Source of the DNA: a virus
Length of the DNA: 58,417 bases
Reading direction: 5' to 3' (one strand)
Virus record (IMG/VR): IMGVR_UViG_3300042430_003191
Coordinates: 1-58,417 of that record
Below are positions 42,416 through 51,820 of the stretch, piece by piece. Both the position numbers and the translations under genes were made by a program. Numbering within the stretch: the first letter of the stretch is position 1; every line of letters starts with the position of its first letter. The notes under the pieces were generated by a model. The model saw only the letters and a list, made by a program, of their open reading frames with translations. It made no database searches and was not told where the DNA came from.

Positions 42416-42437
42416 TTATATATTACATATATTATCT
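42416..42437 (-). promoter_or_regulatory. Late-type promoter elements (two overlapping)
   Basis: The minus strand reads AGATAATATATGTAATATAT, upstream of the ATG at 42395. Confidence 0.4.
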
Positions 42438-42480
42438 CCTCTATTATAATCTAAATTCACTAAAAAGTTTTATTTAAATA

Positions 42481-42514
42481 AAAAAACCCTCAACTTTTTA
42501 AGGTTGAGGGTTTT
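42481..42514 (-). terminator. Rho-independent terminator after the sheath gene
   Basis: Stem AACCCTCAAC/GTTGAGGGTT; on the minus strand it is followed by seven T, ending transcripts from the sheath gene. Confidence 0.85.
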
Positions 42515-42533
42515 AAATTATTTTTCTTAAAGA

Positions 42534-45500
42534 TTATCCGTTGATGAATCCACCAGCTGCGATAGCTCCTGTTCTAAGAATTGTTACATTGTTTACGATG
42601 ATACCCATACCTTTAATCGGTTCAACATATGTATCAAGAACACCAATTTGGTTGTCAATAATCTCAGGAGTGTTGTTTTCCTCATCCATTTTATTGAAGT
42701 AGTTATATAAACCATTCTTACTTACATAAGTCTCACAGATAACATCTGCTCTTAATTTAATATCTGATCTGATATCAGATGTGTTGAATTTCCATTGGAA
42801 GTCTAACAACATTCTTGATAATTCTCTCTCAAGTTCGATTAGAACCTCTCTTACGTGGATGTAAGAAAGAGCTGACTTAACAAGCGTTTGAGCTGTATTC
42901 TCAGTTTCAATAATGAATCCTCTATTTCTTTTGAATACTAGTGGATTAATTTGTGCTTGATTCAAATATTCGATATCCTCTGGTGTGAAATCCTGTTCAA
43001 TTGAATTGATTCCAGTGATTCTACCATTTGTAACACCCGCTGCGATTGTCCAAGGAGTAACATTTCCAACATTTGAAATATGTTTAGCCATATAGGTAGT
43101 CGCAACAAACGGTGCTGGTGGATGATCCAATGGTCTACCATTATCATTAATGTTTACATAAGGGAAGAAATAACCTACACAAGTTGTTCCTGCTCCATCA
43201 GCAAATGAGTAAAGGAATGCTGGATTACTTTCAGGGTCACCACCTTTAGAAACATATTCCATTTGTAACACACCTTCTGTGTTTACGAATGTTGGTGAAG
43301 AAGAGTTTTTAAACATTCTCGCAGATGGCATATTAATGAATCCAAATGCGTCTAATCTATCACCACAGATATCAACTAATTGTTGTTTACTCTTTTCTGT
43401 AAGACCTAAACCAAATGAGTCAACTAAATATCTAAAGTCAATTGCCTCTTTGTTAGTCAATGATTTAAATAAAGGAGTTCCTTTAGCGACTAAGTTCAAA
43501 ACAGAGTTTTGTCTAGCTTCAGTTCCATCAGGTAAAGAAGCATTTCTGATTCTAAATCCTTTCAAAGAAAGAACCTTATAAGTTGTAGCATATTGGTCAA
43601 CAGTTGAGTATCTTTGTGTTTGAAGTTGTCCTCCAGAGAATCTTGTAGCGATTCTTGAATCACAAGTAACCTCAGTTAAAGAAGCATCACCAGAGTATTG
43701 TCTCTTAGACAAGATTCTTGTAAGTTTTCTTGGATATTGACCAGTTTGTAATGTGGTAGCATCGTAGTAAGCTTCTAAGAAATCACCAACTTTTACTTCT
43801 GAATATCTCTCACCATTAATTAAAACTTTATTTGGAACTTGAACATATCCAGATGGAATTTCAATCTCTACTGTTTGTTTGAAATTTGATTTTTCAGATT
43901 TGATGTAGAATGTGTTGTTTGCTAAAGCCGCAACATCAACATCAGTTGCTAAATCAGAATCTTTAAACTCAACATATAATGTTCCATCGTTATCTACATA
44001 CATTCTCAAATAATGTCTAACAAGATAGTCATACATTCTTGATACATCTGTAAGTGACTCATAAACAACTTCTTCAGCTACTGTGTAAGCGTAGTATTGA
44101 GATGCTCCAGAACCGTTACCGTATCCTAAAAGACCAGCAATTTGTTGTGGAGTTTTTCCGTTAAACGCAGTCACTTCGTTAGAAGCTATCGTGAATGAAC
44201 CTTTATTTAAGGTAGAATCAGGGAAATAAACTTGTTCAAATGTCGCTAAGTTAATTTCAGTATCCCAGTTTGCAACATCTGATCTGAAAATGATATAATC
44301 ATAACCAGCCCAAGATTGAGTGTTACCACCATTTGTTGCTTCTTCACCATCTACGAATAAAACATCAACTGTTGTATTAAGTAAAGTTAAATTACTAGCT
44401 GATGCTCCAGATGCGTCTAAGAATAATCGGTTACTAAAGAAGTAATCTTTTGTATTAATTTGACCATCGTAGTTTTTAGTGTAGAATGTTGAGTATTTAC
44501 CAACAACACCAATAGAATCACTGTTATTATTGATATCAGCCATATCTGATTTAGTCTGAACACCTTCACTTCCTAAGATAAACTCATTATCTTCAGTGTA
44601 GATTACTAAATAACCATTTAAGATATCAGATAACTGAGCCGTTGTCAAACCAGTAGTTAAGTTAAATGATTTATTTAGAAGAGAACTTTGAACAATATTT
44701 GAAATTGTAATATTTTCAAAACTATATTTTTCATATGTAACTGGATTTAATACCAATGACATTCTATTTTTATTAGGACCATCAATTAGATTAACTAATC
44801 TGTTAAACATTTTGAATTTTCTCCATTGTTTGTAATTTGTAACAGATGGTGTATCATTTGTTCCGGGGAATTCAATTTTGATTACACCGGATCCGGCAGT
44901 AACTTCAGAAATGTAGTAGTCACTAGTTGAGTAAGTTCCAAAATCATAGTCAATATACTCAGAAGTTCCAACAGTTACATCTTCAACTGAGAAAGATGAA
45001 GGGGAAACAAAAGACTGAGAAGCAACTCCTAAGTCAATGTAACCTAAAACTATATCAGTAGCACCAACAGCTGGATTAACACCAACAGATAAACTACTAA
45101 CCACTTGAATCTCACCAGTAGTATCAAGAATGAAAGCAGATGAGTAAGTAGCTAATGTAGTGCTAAATGGATAGTCACCAGCGTTCATAACCAAAGTAGC
45201 GGTTGCAGCGATAGGAATAAGAGTATCACCAATCACACCAAAGGCACCTGGACCAGCTCCGTATGTCACACTAATAGATGTTGTAGCTGTAACGATAGCA
45301 GGTGTAGATGAAACTAAATCCACGTTATAAACAGAACCTTCACCAAACCAAGCTGTTCTTTCAGGATTCTCAACCAAACCAGTTGTTAATAAAGTTTCAG
45401 CAAATTCATTAGCAGGGTTTAAATCAAATCCATAAGCGTGAGCTGGTTGAGACACGTATGAATAAGAACCATATGATGGACCTAAATCACCTAACATTGC

Positions 45501-46544
45501 AGTTACGTTACCCGGTAAGTCAAGTGGAGTTGAAACAATCTGAACATCTTCAGTGATTGTTTCTTTATATGATAAGAAATTAATTTCATTTTCACCACCA
45601 TCAGCAATTGTATTACCCAATAAGTCTAATACACCATTGTAGTAATCAGTTTCAACTACATCATTGTTAAATGCACAGAACACACCTGTTCTATCAGTAT
45701 CTCTGTTAATAGTAGTTTCGATAAAGATATTTCTACCATTAAGATCTCTAAAATATGGAATCAATGACAATCCTTCGTAGTATGCTAATGTTGTAATATT
45801 TCTATCATCCGCGAAGTTTCTAACTTGAGCTTTTCTAAGACCAGATGCACTAAAGTAATTACTCCATCTTGGATCAACTGCCAACTCTTGATAATTAGAC
45901 CAATCACCTGCGATAATAACAACATCAACAAGATAATCAGAAGCATAATCTAAAGCGTTTACATATGACGGCAATTTCTCAATAGAACCATACCATTCAA
46001 GTAACGTTCTATCAAAACCAGTTAAAGTAGATTTAAAGATGAAAACAGAAACATATCTATCCGAAAGGTTAGTAATATTAAATGCTCTCTCAGAGTAACC
46101 TGATGTATTTTTAGTAAGGTTAATAAAAGAATCAGTGTCTCTTTTCCAGAAACCTGTTGTATCAAAGAATCTTCTATAAGGACCCTCTCTTTCAATATCA
46201 TTACTTGAAGCTGCAGAAGATGATAAAGATTGATACTCAATAACATCTAATGTATCATCAGTTACTAAAAGGTTCATAGCGAAAACTGGAGCAGTTTCCA
46301 CCATTTTAGAAACTGTTCTATGAAAGAATGAACCCTTTCTTTCTAATCCTCTATCTAATTGTCCGAAAATAGACTCCAACTCAGAAGTTGTAGTTATTCT
46401 AATCGGCGTATTAACAGGCCCTTTTCTTGAAACACCAATAACAAGGTTTGTAATACCTTCAACTACTGGGCTTGTGATTACAGACTTGTCAAATTCTTCT
46501 AAGAAGATTCCTGGTCTCTTGTATTTTCCAATTTGAATTGCCAT
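42534..46544 (-). CDS. 18: Tail sheath protein, T4 gp18-like, double length
   Basis: 1336 residues, twice T4 gp18 (659). The N-terminal strand MAIQIGKYKRPGIFLEEFDKS and the next TNLVIGVSRKGPVNTPIRI are typical of sheath proteins. The C-terminal domain is also typical: LNQAQINPLVFKRNRGFII, TLVKSALSYIHVREVLIELE and the final VEPIKGMGIIVNNVTI. The middle contains extra beta-rich, Ser/Thr/Ala-rich segments (for example the region near residues 410-540) and is probably surface-exposed on the tail. The sheath contracts around the gp19 tube during injection. Confidence 0.9.
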   Translation of the reverse strand: MAIQIGKYKRPGIFLEEFDKSVITSPVVEGITNLVIGVSRKGPVNTPIRITTTSELESIFGQLDRGLERKGSFFHRTVSKMVETAPVFAMNLLVTDDTLDVIEYQSLSSSAASSNDIEREGPYRRFFDTTGFWKRDTDSFINLTKNTSGYSERAFNITNLSDRYVSVFIFKSTLTGFDRTLLEWYGSIEKLPSYVNALDYASDYLVDVVIIAGDWSNYQELAVDPRWSNYFSASGLRKAQVRNFADDRNITTLAYYEGLSLIPYFRDLNGRNIFIETTINRDTDRTGVFCAFNNDVVETDYYNGVLDLLGNTIADGGENEINFLSYKETITEDVQIVSTPLDLPGNVTAMLGDLGPSYGSYSYVSQPAHAYGFDLNPANEFAETLLTTGLVENPERTAWFGEGSVYNVDLVSSTPAIVTATTSISVTYGAGPGAFGVIGDTLIPIAATATLVMNAGDYPFSTTLATYSSAFILDTTGEIQVVSSLSVGVNPAVGATDIVLGYIDLGVASQSFVSPSSFSVEDVTVGTSEYIDYDFGTYSTSDYYISEVTAGSGVIKIEFPGTNDTPSVTNYKQWRKFKMFNRLVNLIDGPNKNRMSLVLNPVTYEKYSFENITISNIVQSSLLNKSFNLTTGLTTAQLSDILNGYLVIYTEDNEFILGSEGVQTKSDMADINNNSDSIGVVGKYSTFYTKNYDGQINTKDYFFSNRLFLDASGASASNLTLLNTTVDVLFVDGEEATNGGNTQSWAGYDYIIFRSDVANWDTEINLATFEQVYFPDSTLNKGSFTIASNEVTAFNGKTPQQIAGLLGYGNGSGASQYYAYTVAEEVVYESLTDVSRMYDYLVRHYLRMYVDNDGTLYVEFKDSDLATDVDVAALANNTFYIKSEKSNFKQTVEIEIPSGYVQVPNKVLINGERYSEVKVGDFLEAYYDATTLQTGQYPRKLTRILSKRQYSGDASLTEVTCDSRIATRFSGGQLQTQRYSTVDQYATTYKVLSLKGFRIRNASLPDGTEARQNSVLNLVAKGTPLFKSLTNKEAIDFRYLVDSFGLGLTEKSKQQLVDICGDRLDAFGFINMPSARMFKNSSSPTFVNTEGVLQMEYVSKGGDPESNPAFLYSFADGAGTTCVGYFFPYVNINDNGRPLDHPPAPFVATTYMAKHISNVGNVTPWTIAAGVTNGRITGINSIEQDFTPEDIEYLNQAQINPLVFKRNRGFIIETENTAQTLVKSALSYIHVREVLIELERELSRMLLDFQWKFNTSDIRSDIKLRADVICETYVSKNGLYNYFNKMDEENNTPEIIDNQIGVLDTYVEPIKGMGIIVNNVTILRTGAIAAGGFING

Positions 46545-46570
46545 ATTGTTTATATTTTTTTTAATTTTAT

Positions 46571-46586
46571 AGTATATATAAAAAAG
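46571..46586 (-). promoter_or_regulatory. Late-type promoter element for the sheath gene
   Basis: Minus-strand CTTTTTTATATATACT, 26 bases before the ATG at 46544. Confidence 0.5.
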
Positions 46587-46609
46587 AAAAAACAGGTTTT
46601 TTTCTTTTT

Positions 46610-47107
46610 TTACTTTTTACTTTGAATTTCTTGAGTATCTTTTTTCAACTCTTTTGTGGCTTCATCAATAAGTTTTTTATGATCCACCATTAATTTTTGT
46701 AACTCTTTAGACTTTTCTGCTAAAATTTTATCGAAGTTTGAAATTTTATCAGTAAGTTCTTTCAAATCCTTTTCACCAGTAAGAGTTGATTTGTTAGCCT
46801 GTGCCAAAACTCTATCACTATTAGCAGTTTCTATCTCATTTTGAATTCTACAAATTCTCAACCAATCGACTAAAAACTGATTTTTATTCTCTTTCTCAGG
46901 AAGCACTGTTTTTAACTTTTGTTCTATTTCTAAATTATTCTTTGTAGAATTGTATAGTTGGTCAATTTGAGTCTTCTTTGCATTATATTCCTTTAAGTCA
47001 GCTTCAATGTCATTAGCACTTTGTTTTGCCAATTTCTCATCTGGTCTATCGGTTGTTGATATAGCTAAAGCTTCTTTAAAAAAATCATATTTTCTTAGAT
47101 ATCTCAT
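46610..47107 (-). CDS. Head-targeted (tagged) coiled-coil protein
   Basis: 165 residues. MRYLRKYDFFKEALAIS has the tag and an F-K-E|A site at 10-13. The rest is a long charged coiled coil (KLAKQSANDIEADLKEYN to the Lys-rich end). It overlaps the 959-residue gene by 4 bases, so the two are translated together. A core/scaffold-like role would fit; unproven. Confidence 0.78.
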   Translation of the reverse strand: MRYLRKYDFFKEALAISTTDRPDEKLAKQSANDIEADLKEYNAKKTQIDQLYNSTKNNLEIEQKLKTVLPEKENKNQFLVDWLRICRIQNEIETANSDRVLAQANKSTLTGEKDLKELTDKISNFDKILAEKSKELQKLMVDHKKLIDEATKELKKDTQEIQSKK

Positions 47108-49983
47108 TTTGAAATCACCTCTGGGGTAAATTTACCCTCGTTATATTTTTTATCAACAACCTCTCTGTAATTAATGAATGCTGGTTTTATAGATTTTAAA
47201 GAATTAGCAACATTATCCTTAGATTCTAACTTTAATATGTTTAGACCTTTAACTTTATTATCTTCCATTTTTTTAAGAGATAACCAGTTAACATTTGTAA
47301 TTGTTATGTTTTCTGTAATTGTTTTAGGTTTATCCTGTTCTTTTACCAAACCTTTCACTTCAATTGATTTAGATCTATTATTTGCAATACTTTCCAAAGC
47401 TTTCTTAGTCATAACTGTGTGAATAATAGGATATGGACCACTACCTAATCTATCTCTCATTTCAGGAGCAACATCAGAATCACCTTTACCTATTTCAGTA
47501 GATGGATACTCACTTTGTATAAGGTTTCTAAACCAAGCCATTGTTTTAGACATCATAACATAATATTTATCATTTGCCATTTCATTAACAAAAAGATACC
47601 AACGAACAATTTTTCCTTCGGAATCCTTACCATTTACTTGAAGAGTGGTAAATCTAAACTTACTTTCTTTTAAAACTTCATCAGATGTAACAGAACTTGA
47701 TTTTGTAAATTGTAAGTTAGAAACAGTTATAGCATCAGCAGTTTCATTATTGATTTCTATATCATTTTTCCCTGTTTTCTTATCAACCATACCCAACTGA
47801 ACGTCTGAGTTTTTATCAAAGAAATCTGTTCCGGTCTCACCGAAGTACTTTTCGATAGCCTTCTTTTGAGCACCAGCGGAATCACCACCTCCACTTGATT
47901 TATAAAGATTATCACCATCTAATAGATCAGTCATTAGTTGTCTTAAAGCAACACCTGCTCCTTCTCTAACATTTCCAGCACCATCATCTAAAACAGTTTC
48001 TTTTGCAAAAATAGGAGAGAATCTTGTATCAGCAAATATATCCATTACAGCATCTTCCCAAATATTGAATGTCTTTTTATGTCTATATGGACCGTGTTCA
48101 GTAGCCGATGGTGCACCAGAAGAACTACCAAATGTAGTATATTCATTATAAGTTAATCTATCAACAGCACCGTCAGTTCTAGCTCCTGGAATAACATCTG
48201 TTGTATGTAGTTTATAAGCTCTGTTGAAAAGTCTAACAATCTCAATTATTGGATTCATTCCGTTAATGACGATAGATTTACCTTGTTTTTTAGAAGCATC
48301 TTCTACTTTCTCTTCAACTACTTTTACTTCTTCTTCAGAAAGTAAGAAAGCATCAAAGTCTAAGTTTTCATCAAAGTATTCTTTAATCTCTTTTGAAATT
48401 TCAGCGGACTTGTCTTCTTTATTCTCATCCTGAGCTTCATCTCCTTCCGCTTCTCTAATTAAAGTTAAATAAGAATTATATTTTAATAATTTAGATTCTT
48501 GTTTTTTCACAACTTCTTTTAACTCTTCCGGATCAATTTTTTTCAATTCTTTCATTGAATCAACAAACTGTTGAAGTGGTTTACCTAAATCACCCAATCC
48601 AGCATAAAGATTTTGACCATCAAATTGAATAGCTCTCATTGTAAATCTAGCTATTTTCTCAGCTACAATGATTTTTTTATTCTTATCTTTGATAGTATCC
48701 ACAGATTCAACAAACAAACTGTCAGCCGGCGCATTTAAAGTAGCTTTTTTATCACCAATTAAATATCTCAGTATCTCTTTATATAAGGATTTTATAGCAA
48801 CTTTACTTTCTTCGTCAACTGATTTATCAGTAATAGCTTTTAAGAAGTCGAATGTAACACCGATGCCTTTATCTTTAGGATTTTCCAATACCTCACATGC
48901 TTTCTTTAATTTAGTATAAGCTTGCGTTAAATGATCTTCTTTTCCAGTTCCGACATTTCTATCTTTACCACCACCAGCACCGATACCTGATTTATCACCA
49001 ACCATAGTAGTTTGAATTGGACCTTCCTCAAATATGAAACTTTCTTTAACTAAAGACAATTTGATTTTTATATCTTTACCTAATTGTAATTTGTTTTTGT
49101 CCATTTTGGATTTATCAGCCTTTATAGTATAAGGTTCTAAAGTTTTTGCATTTGCAGACCAAATTTGCTCAATTGCCAATTTATTCTTATTAATTTTGAC
49201 ATCTTTTTGAATTCCCTCAATAGTTTCACCACCTTTTGTAATGTGAAAATAATCTTCAGGTGATGACACAATAGCCTTAGGTTTAAATTTCTTATAATTA
49301 GCCAAAACCAAAGAAAGAGCTTTCAAGTTCTTAATCATTGTAGGGTATCCTGTTTTGATTGATATTTTATCACCTGGTTTTCCTTCTTCACTTTCTTTTT
49401 CATCATCATCTTCAGTTTTATCAGCATCTTCAGATAAAGGACCACCTTTACCATCAGAATCTTTATACTTTTCTAAGAACTTTAAAAATTCCTCTAAAGC
49501 AGCGATTATTACTTTTTTTGACTCTTCTGATTTCTCACTAACTTCTAAATCTTCTAAATTATCAATAGTGCTTTGTGTGATGTCTTTAAGTTTACCAACT
49601 TTTTCTCCATCATCTACAGCTTTTTTAAGAACTCCTAAAATAGAAGATATTTGAACTTTTGAAATATCTTCTTGATCTTCTTTAGAAAGTGTTCTAATAG
49701 CTGATTCACTCACTAATCTTTCAAATTGAGATTTCATTTGCTTAGAGACCAAAGATATTCTACCCATATCAACACCTACACCAATCTTACGAATAACAAA
49801 GTTTATGAATCTACCTAAAAGTGAGTCTCCCCATTTTACGTTGTTACCAAAAGCTCCAGAACCAGGAGCATTTTCTTCTAAAATTAATTTAGTTGTTAGA
49901 TCTTCCAACATTTTATCTTGTTGAATTCTTTTTCTTTCATTAATATTTTTAAGGTAATTATCTCTTGAGTGTAAATGTCTCAT
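47104..49983 (-). CDS. Very large head-targeted (tagged) protein, paralogue of the 566-residue protein
   Basis: 959 residues. MRHLHSRDNYLKNINERK is a variant tag with an I-N-E site at 14-16. Residues ~210-485 match residues ~328-550 of the 9193-10893 protein. At 501-512 KYNSYLTLIREA looks like a second internal tag with I-R-E|A, suggesting that processing could split the protein in two. The C-terminal half (about 540-959) is a mixed domain of unknown fold with TVLDDGAGNVREG and FRFTTLQVNGKDSEG. A late-type element lies upstream. Confidence 0.8.
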   Translation of the reverse strand: MRHLHSRDNYLKNINERKRIQQDKMLEDLTTKLILEENAPGSGAFGNNVKWGDSLLGRFINFVIRKIGVGVDMGRISLVSKQMKSQFERLVSESAIRTLSKEDQEDISKVQISSILGVLKKAVDDGEKVGKLKDITQSTIDNLEDLEVSEKSEESKKVIIAALEEFLKFLEKYKDSDGKGGPLSEDADKTEDDDEKESEEGKPGDKISIKTGYPTMIKNLKALSLVLANYKKFKPKAIVSSPEDYFHITKGGETIEGIQKDVKINKNKLAIEQIWSANAKTLEPYTIKADKSKMDKNKLQLGKDIKIKLSLVKESFIFEEGPIQTTMVGDKSGIGAGGGKDRNVGTGKEDHLTQAYTKLKKACEVLENPKDKGIGVTFDFLKAITDKSVDEESKVAIKSLYKEILRYLIGDKKATLNAPADSLFVESVDTIKDKNKKIIVAEKIARFTMRAIQFDGQNLYAGLGDLGKPLQQFVDSMKELKKIDPEELKEVVKKQESKLLKYNSYLTLIREAEGDEAQDENKEDKSAEISKEIKEYFDENLDFDAFLLSEEEVKVVEEKVEDASKKQGKSIVINGMNPIIEIVRLFNRAYKLHTTDVIPGARTDGAVDRLTYNEYTTFGSSSGAPSATEHGPYRHKKTFNIWEDAVMDIFADTRFSPIFAKETVLDDGAGNVREGAGVALRQLMTDLLDGDNLYKSSGGGDSAGAQKKAIEKYFGETGTDFFDKNSDVQLGMVDKKTGKNDIEINNETADAITVSNLQFTKSSSVTSDEVLKESKFRFTTLQVNGKDSEGKIVRWYLFVNEMANDKYYVMMSKTMAWFRNLIQSEYPSTEIGKGDSDVAPEMRDRLGSGPYPIIHTVMTKKALESIANNRSKSIEVKGLVKEQDKPKTITENITITNVNWLSLKKMEDNKVKGLNILKLESKDNVANSLKSIKPAFINYREVVDKKYNEGKFTPEVISK

Positions 49984-50000
49984 TAAAATGATTTAATTTT

Positions 50001-50016
50001 TTTGTATATATTATTT
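50001..50016 (-). promoter_or_regulatory. Late-type promoter element
   Basis: Minus-strand AAATAATATATACAAA, about 18 bases before the ATG at 49983. Confidence 0.45.
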
Positions 50017-50027
50017 TCTTTATCCCG

Positions 50028-50117
50028 AATTTTGTATATTTGTAAATGAATAGAGAAACAATAAAAATTAAAATCTAAAAATTCTTTGGTTTTCTATAAA
50101 AATTTTGTATATTTGTA
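50028..50117 (+). repeat. 17-base direct repeat carrying host-type -7 boxes
   Basis: AATTTTGTATATTTGTA occurs at 50028-50044 and again at 50101-50117, 73 bases apart. Each copy contains TATATTTG (TAnnTTTG). The second copy has a proper -33 TTTG; the first does not. Confidence 0.7.
50085..50115 (+). promoter_or_regulatory. Bacteroidota-type promoter (TTTG-N19-TATATTTG)
   Basis: TTTG at 50085-50088 and TATATTTG at 50108-50115 are separated by 19 bases, matching the Bacteroidota -33/-7 consensus. The ATG of the next gene is at 50140. Confidence 0.7.
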
Positions 50118-50139
50118 TAAATAAATAAAAAACACTACG

Positions 50140-50613
50140 ATGAACTGGTCAAATATTATCTGTATTGAAATCAAAAAATATAACAATCAACAACTTGATG
50201 TTATCTGCGAACAACTTAATCTACAACCTGGTATTTTGAAAGATTTCAAAGACTCTGGTTCTACTCGATTATACTGGGAAAAAGACAAACCTTACGTTAT
50301 AGGTAGTGTGAAAAAAGAAGATTTGCGTGAAAAATTTCACAAACCTCTTTACAAAGGCCTTTACTTGAATATTAACTATTCTCACCTTTCTCAAAAAGAA
50401 AAAGATAAACTTTTGAAGATTCAACCAACTGATTTTAAAACTAAAAAGAATACTAAAGTTTTTGCAGAAGTTAAAAAAGAATCAAACAAAAAAGTTTCTA
50501 ATGTAAATGAAGTTCTTGAGACAGACGCGATTCTTGATAAGATTCTTAAGTTAGGAATGAACTCATTAACAATAAATGAAAAAAAGTTTCTTGATGATTT
50601 ATCAAAATCTTAA
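50140..50613 (+). CDS. Hypothetical accessory protein with a C-terminal DUF6576-like motif
   Basis: 157 residues. The N-terminal part (MNWSNIICIEIKKYN) is followed by a charged linker and the end LDKILKLGMNSLTINEKKFL. This last stretch is the short LDKIxxxGxxSLTxxEKxFL motif that I know from the C-termini of Bacteroidota proteins such as rhomboid proteases. It has the best host-type promoter in the window, so it is probably an early gene. Function unknown. Confidence 0.75.
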   Translation: MNWSNIICIEIKKYNNQQLDVICEQLNLQPGILKDFKDSGSTRLYWEKDKPYVIGSVKKEDLREKFHKPLYKGLYLNINYSHLSQKEKDKLLKIQPTDFKTKKNTKVFAEVKKESNKKVSNVNEVLETDAILDKILKLGMNSLTINEKKFLDDLSKS

Positions 50614-50642
50614 AAAACCACTCAAATTGAGTGGTTTTTTTT
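50613..50642 (+). terminator. Rho-independent terminator
   Basis: AACCACTCAA/TTGAGTGGTT stem with an 8-base T-run, overlapping the stop of the 50140 gene. Confidence 0.85.
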
Positions 50643-50764
50643 ATTACAAATATTTGATAAAAAAAAAAAATTGACATTCTTATCAAAATCTTAAAAAATC
50701 CATGTTTTAGTGAATATTTGATAAAAAAGTAAGAATATATATTTTAACAAATAATTTATTAATT

Positions 50765-51073
50765 ATGAATTTAGGCAAATCATTTGCAACAGCACCAAAA
50801 GAGTTAAAATTCAATAATAAAGTCTTCACTCACCCAAAAGAAATTTTAGAAATATTAGAATCTGAAAAATTCTATTGGTTAATTGACTCTACAATTAGTG
50901 ATGCAATAATTGAAATAAAAAATAATACTTTAATATGGCATGATGGAAACTTTCTATCAGGCAATTGGCACTACGGAATATTCACAAAAGGTGAATTTTA
51001 CGGAACGTGGGAGAATGGAATATGGGAAGGTGGACAATTTAACGGCACTTGGATAAGTGGCATCAAAAAATAA
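50765..51073 (+). CDS. Small Trp/Gly-repeat (MORN-like) protein
   Basis: 102 residues. The C-terminal half repeats a W/F-x-x-G pattern: WHDGNFLSGNWHYG, FTKGEFYGTWENG, IWEGGQFNGTW. This is like MORN or related short beta-hairpin repeats. It is upstream of and close to 51083. Function unknown. Confidence 0.72.
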   Translation: MNLGKSFATAPKELKFNNKVFTHPKEILEILESEKFYWLIDSTISDAIIEIKNNTLIWHDGNFLSGNWHYGIFTKGEFYGTWENGIWEGGQFNGTWISGIKK

Positions 51074-51082
51074 TTTTCAAGC

Positions 51083-51532
51083 ATGAAAAAAAGAAAATTA
51101 GCGATTGAAGAACTATCAGAGGTAGTATTCTCTGACGAAAAAATTAAAATAAATAAACAAAGAGAAACTTTTATTTTTGAAATTGGTAAAGAAACAACAA
51201 CAGATATAGCAGAAGGTGTGGCTATTATGATGAAAATGATAGATAATAATCACAAAATCTGGGATTTTGAATTTGAAATAAACGAAGACAAAATCACCCC
51301 TGAAAAATCACTATATTGGTTAACAGGTGGTCACACAGAATGGAAACAACTGGAACACTATGAAAAAACTTGGTCTGATTGTTATCTAATTTTTCAGGAG
51401 GAATTTGGAATATCAATTATGAACATAATCAAAAAATCTAAAAAACTAAAAGATATAAGAGAAGAGTTCAAAAGATGTTTAAACCTACCAATAATATACG
51501 ACTTCGCACTAAGTCAAAATTTAATAAAATAA
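51083..51532 (+). CDS. Hypothetical protein
   Basis: 149 residues with an alpha/beta pattern (AIEELSEVVFSDEKIKI, TTTDIAEGVAIMMKMI, SLYWLTGGHTEWKQLEHY). No family recognised. The 9-base gap to the MORN-like gene suggests one transcript, which ends at the terminator at 51535. Confidence 0.7.
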   Translation: MKKRKLAIEELSEVVFSDEKIKINKQRETFIFEIGKETTTDIAEGVAIMMKMIDNNHKIWDFEFEINEDKITPEKSLYWLTGGHTEWKQLEHYEKTWSDCYLIFQEEFGISIMNIIKKSKKLKDIREEFKRCLNLPIIYDFALSQNLIK

Positions 51533-51534
51533 TT

Positions 51535-51568
51535 AAAGAAACCTATCAATTTGATGGGTTTCTTTTTT
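51535..51568 (+). terminator. Rho-independent terminator
   Basis: AAAGAAACC-ATCAA/TTGAT-GGTTTCTTT stem and T-run after the stop at 51532. It contains the ATG of a spurious longer frame for the next gene. Confidence 0.75.
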
Positions 51569-51580
51569 TATATATACTAT

Positions 51581-51820
51581 ATGGAAAGTTTCAAATCAGT
51601 ATGCTCAAACCCTTGGTGTAAAGGACACTTTACTTACACAGAATTAAACTTTATCAAAACAGACGATGGATTCGTACATCCAAAAGAATGTAACAAATGT
51701 AGAAGTTTTGACAAAGAATTAAGTGGAGGAGTCGAATGGAAAGATAGAACTTATGAAGGTTCAAGATTTGATGATGAACCACATGAAATAAAATACAAAG
51801 TAACTAATTACAAACCATGA
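51581..51820 (+). CDS. Small zinc-ribbon protein
   Basis: 79 residues from MESFKSVCSNPWCKG. Two cysteine pairs (CSNPWC and CNKC within PKECNKCRSFDKE) should bind zinc, followed by GVEWKDRTYEGSRFDDE. A longer frame would start inside the terminator, so I chose the 51581 ATG, which follows a TTTATATATACT late-type element by four bases. Its stop overlaps the next ATG. Confidence 0.75.
   Translation: MESFKSVCSNPWCKGHFTYTELNFIKTDDGFVHPKECNKCRSFDKELSGGVEWKDRTYEGSRFDDEPHEIKYKVTNYKP

Noticed and set aside
50046-50078. Ten-codon frame (MNRETIKIKI) after the first TATATTTG box
   Set aside because: Too short to support as a gene. It could be a leader peptide, but nothing like an attenuator follows.
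51551-51580. Longer start for the zinc-ribbon protein
   Set aside because: The extra codons are the terminator stem and T-run, and encode only FFFYIYY-type text.
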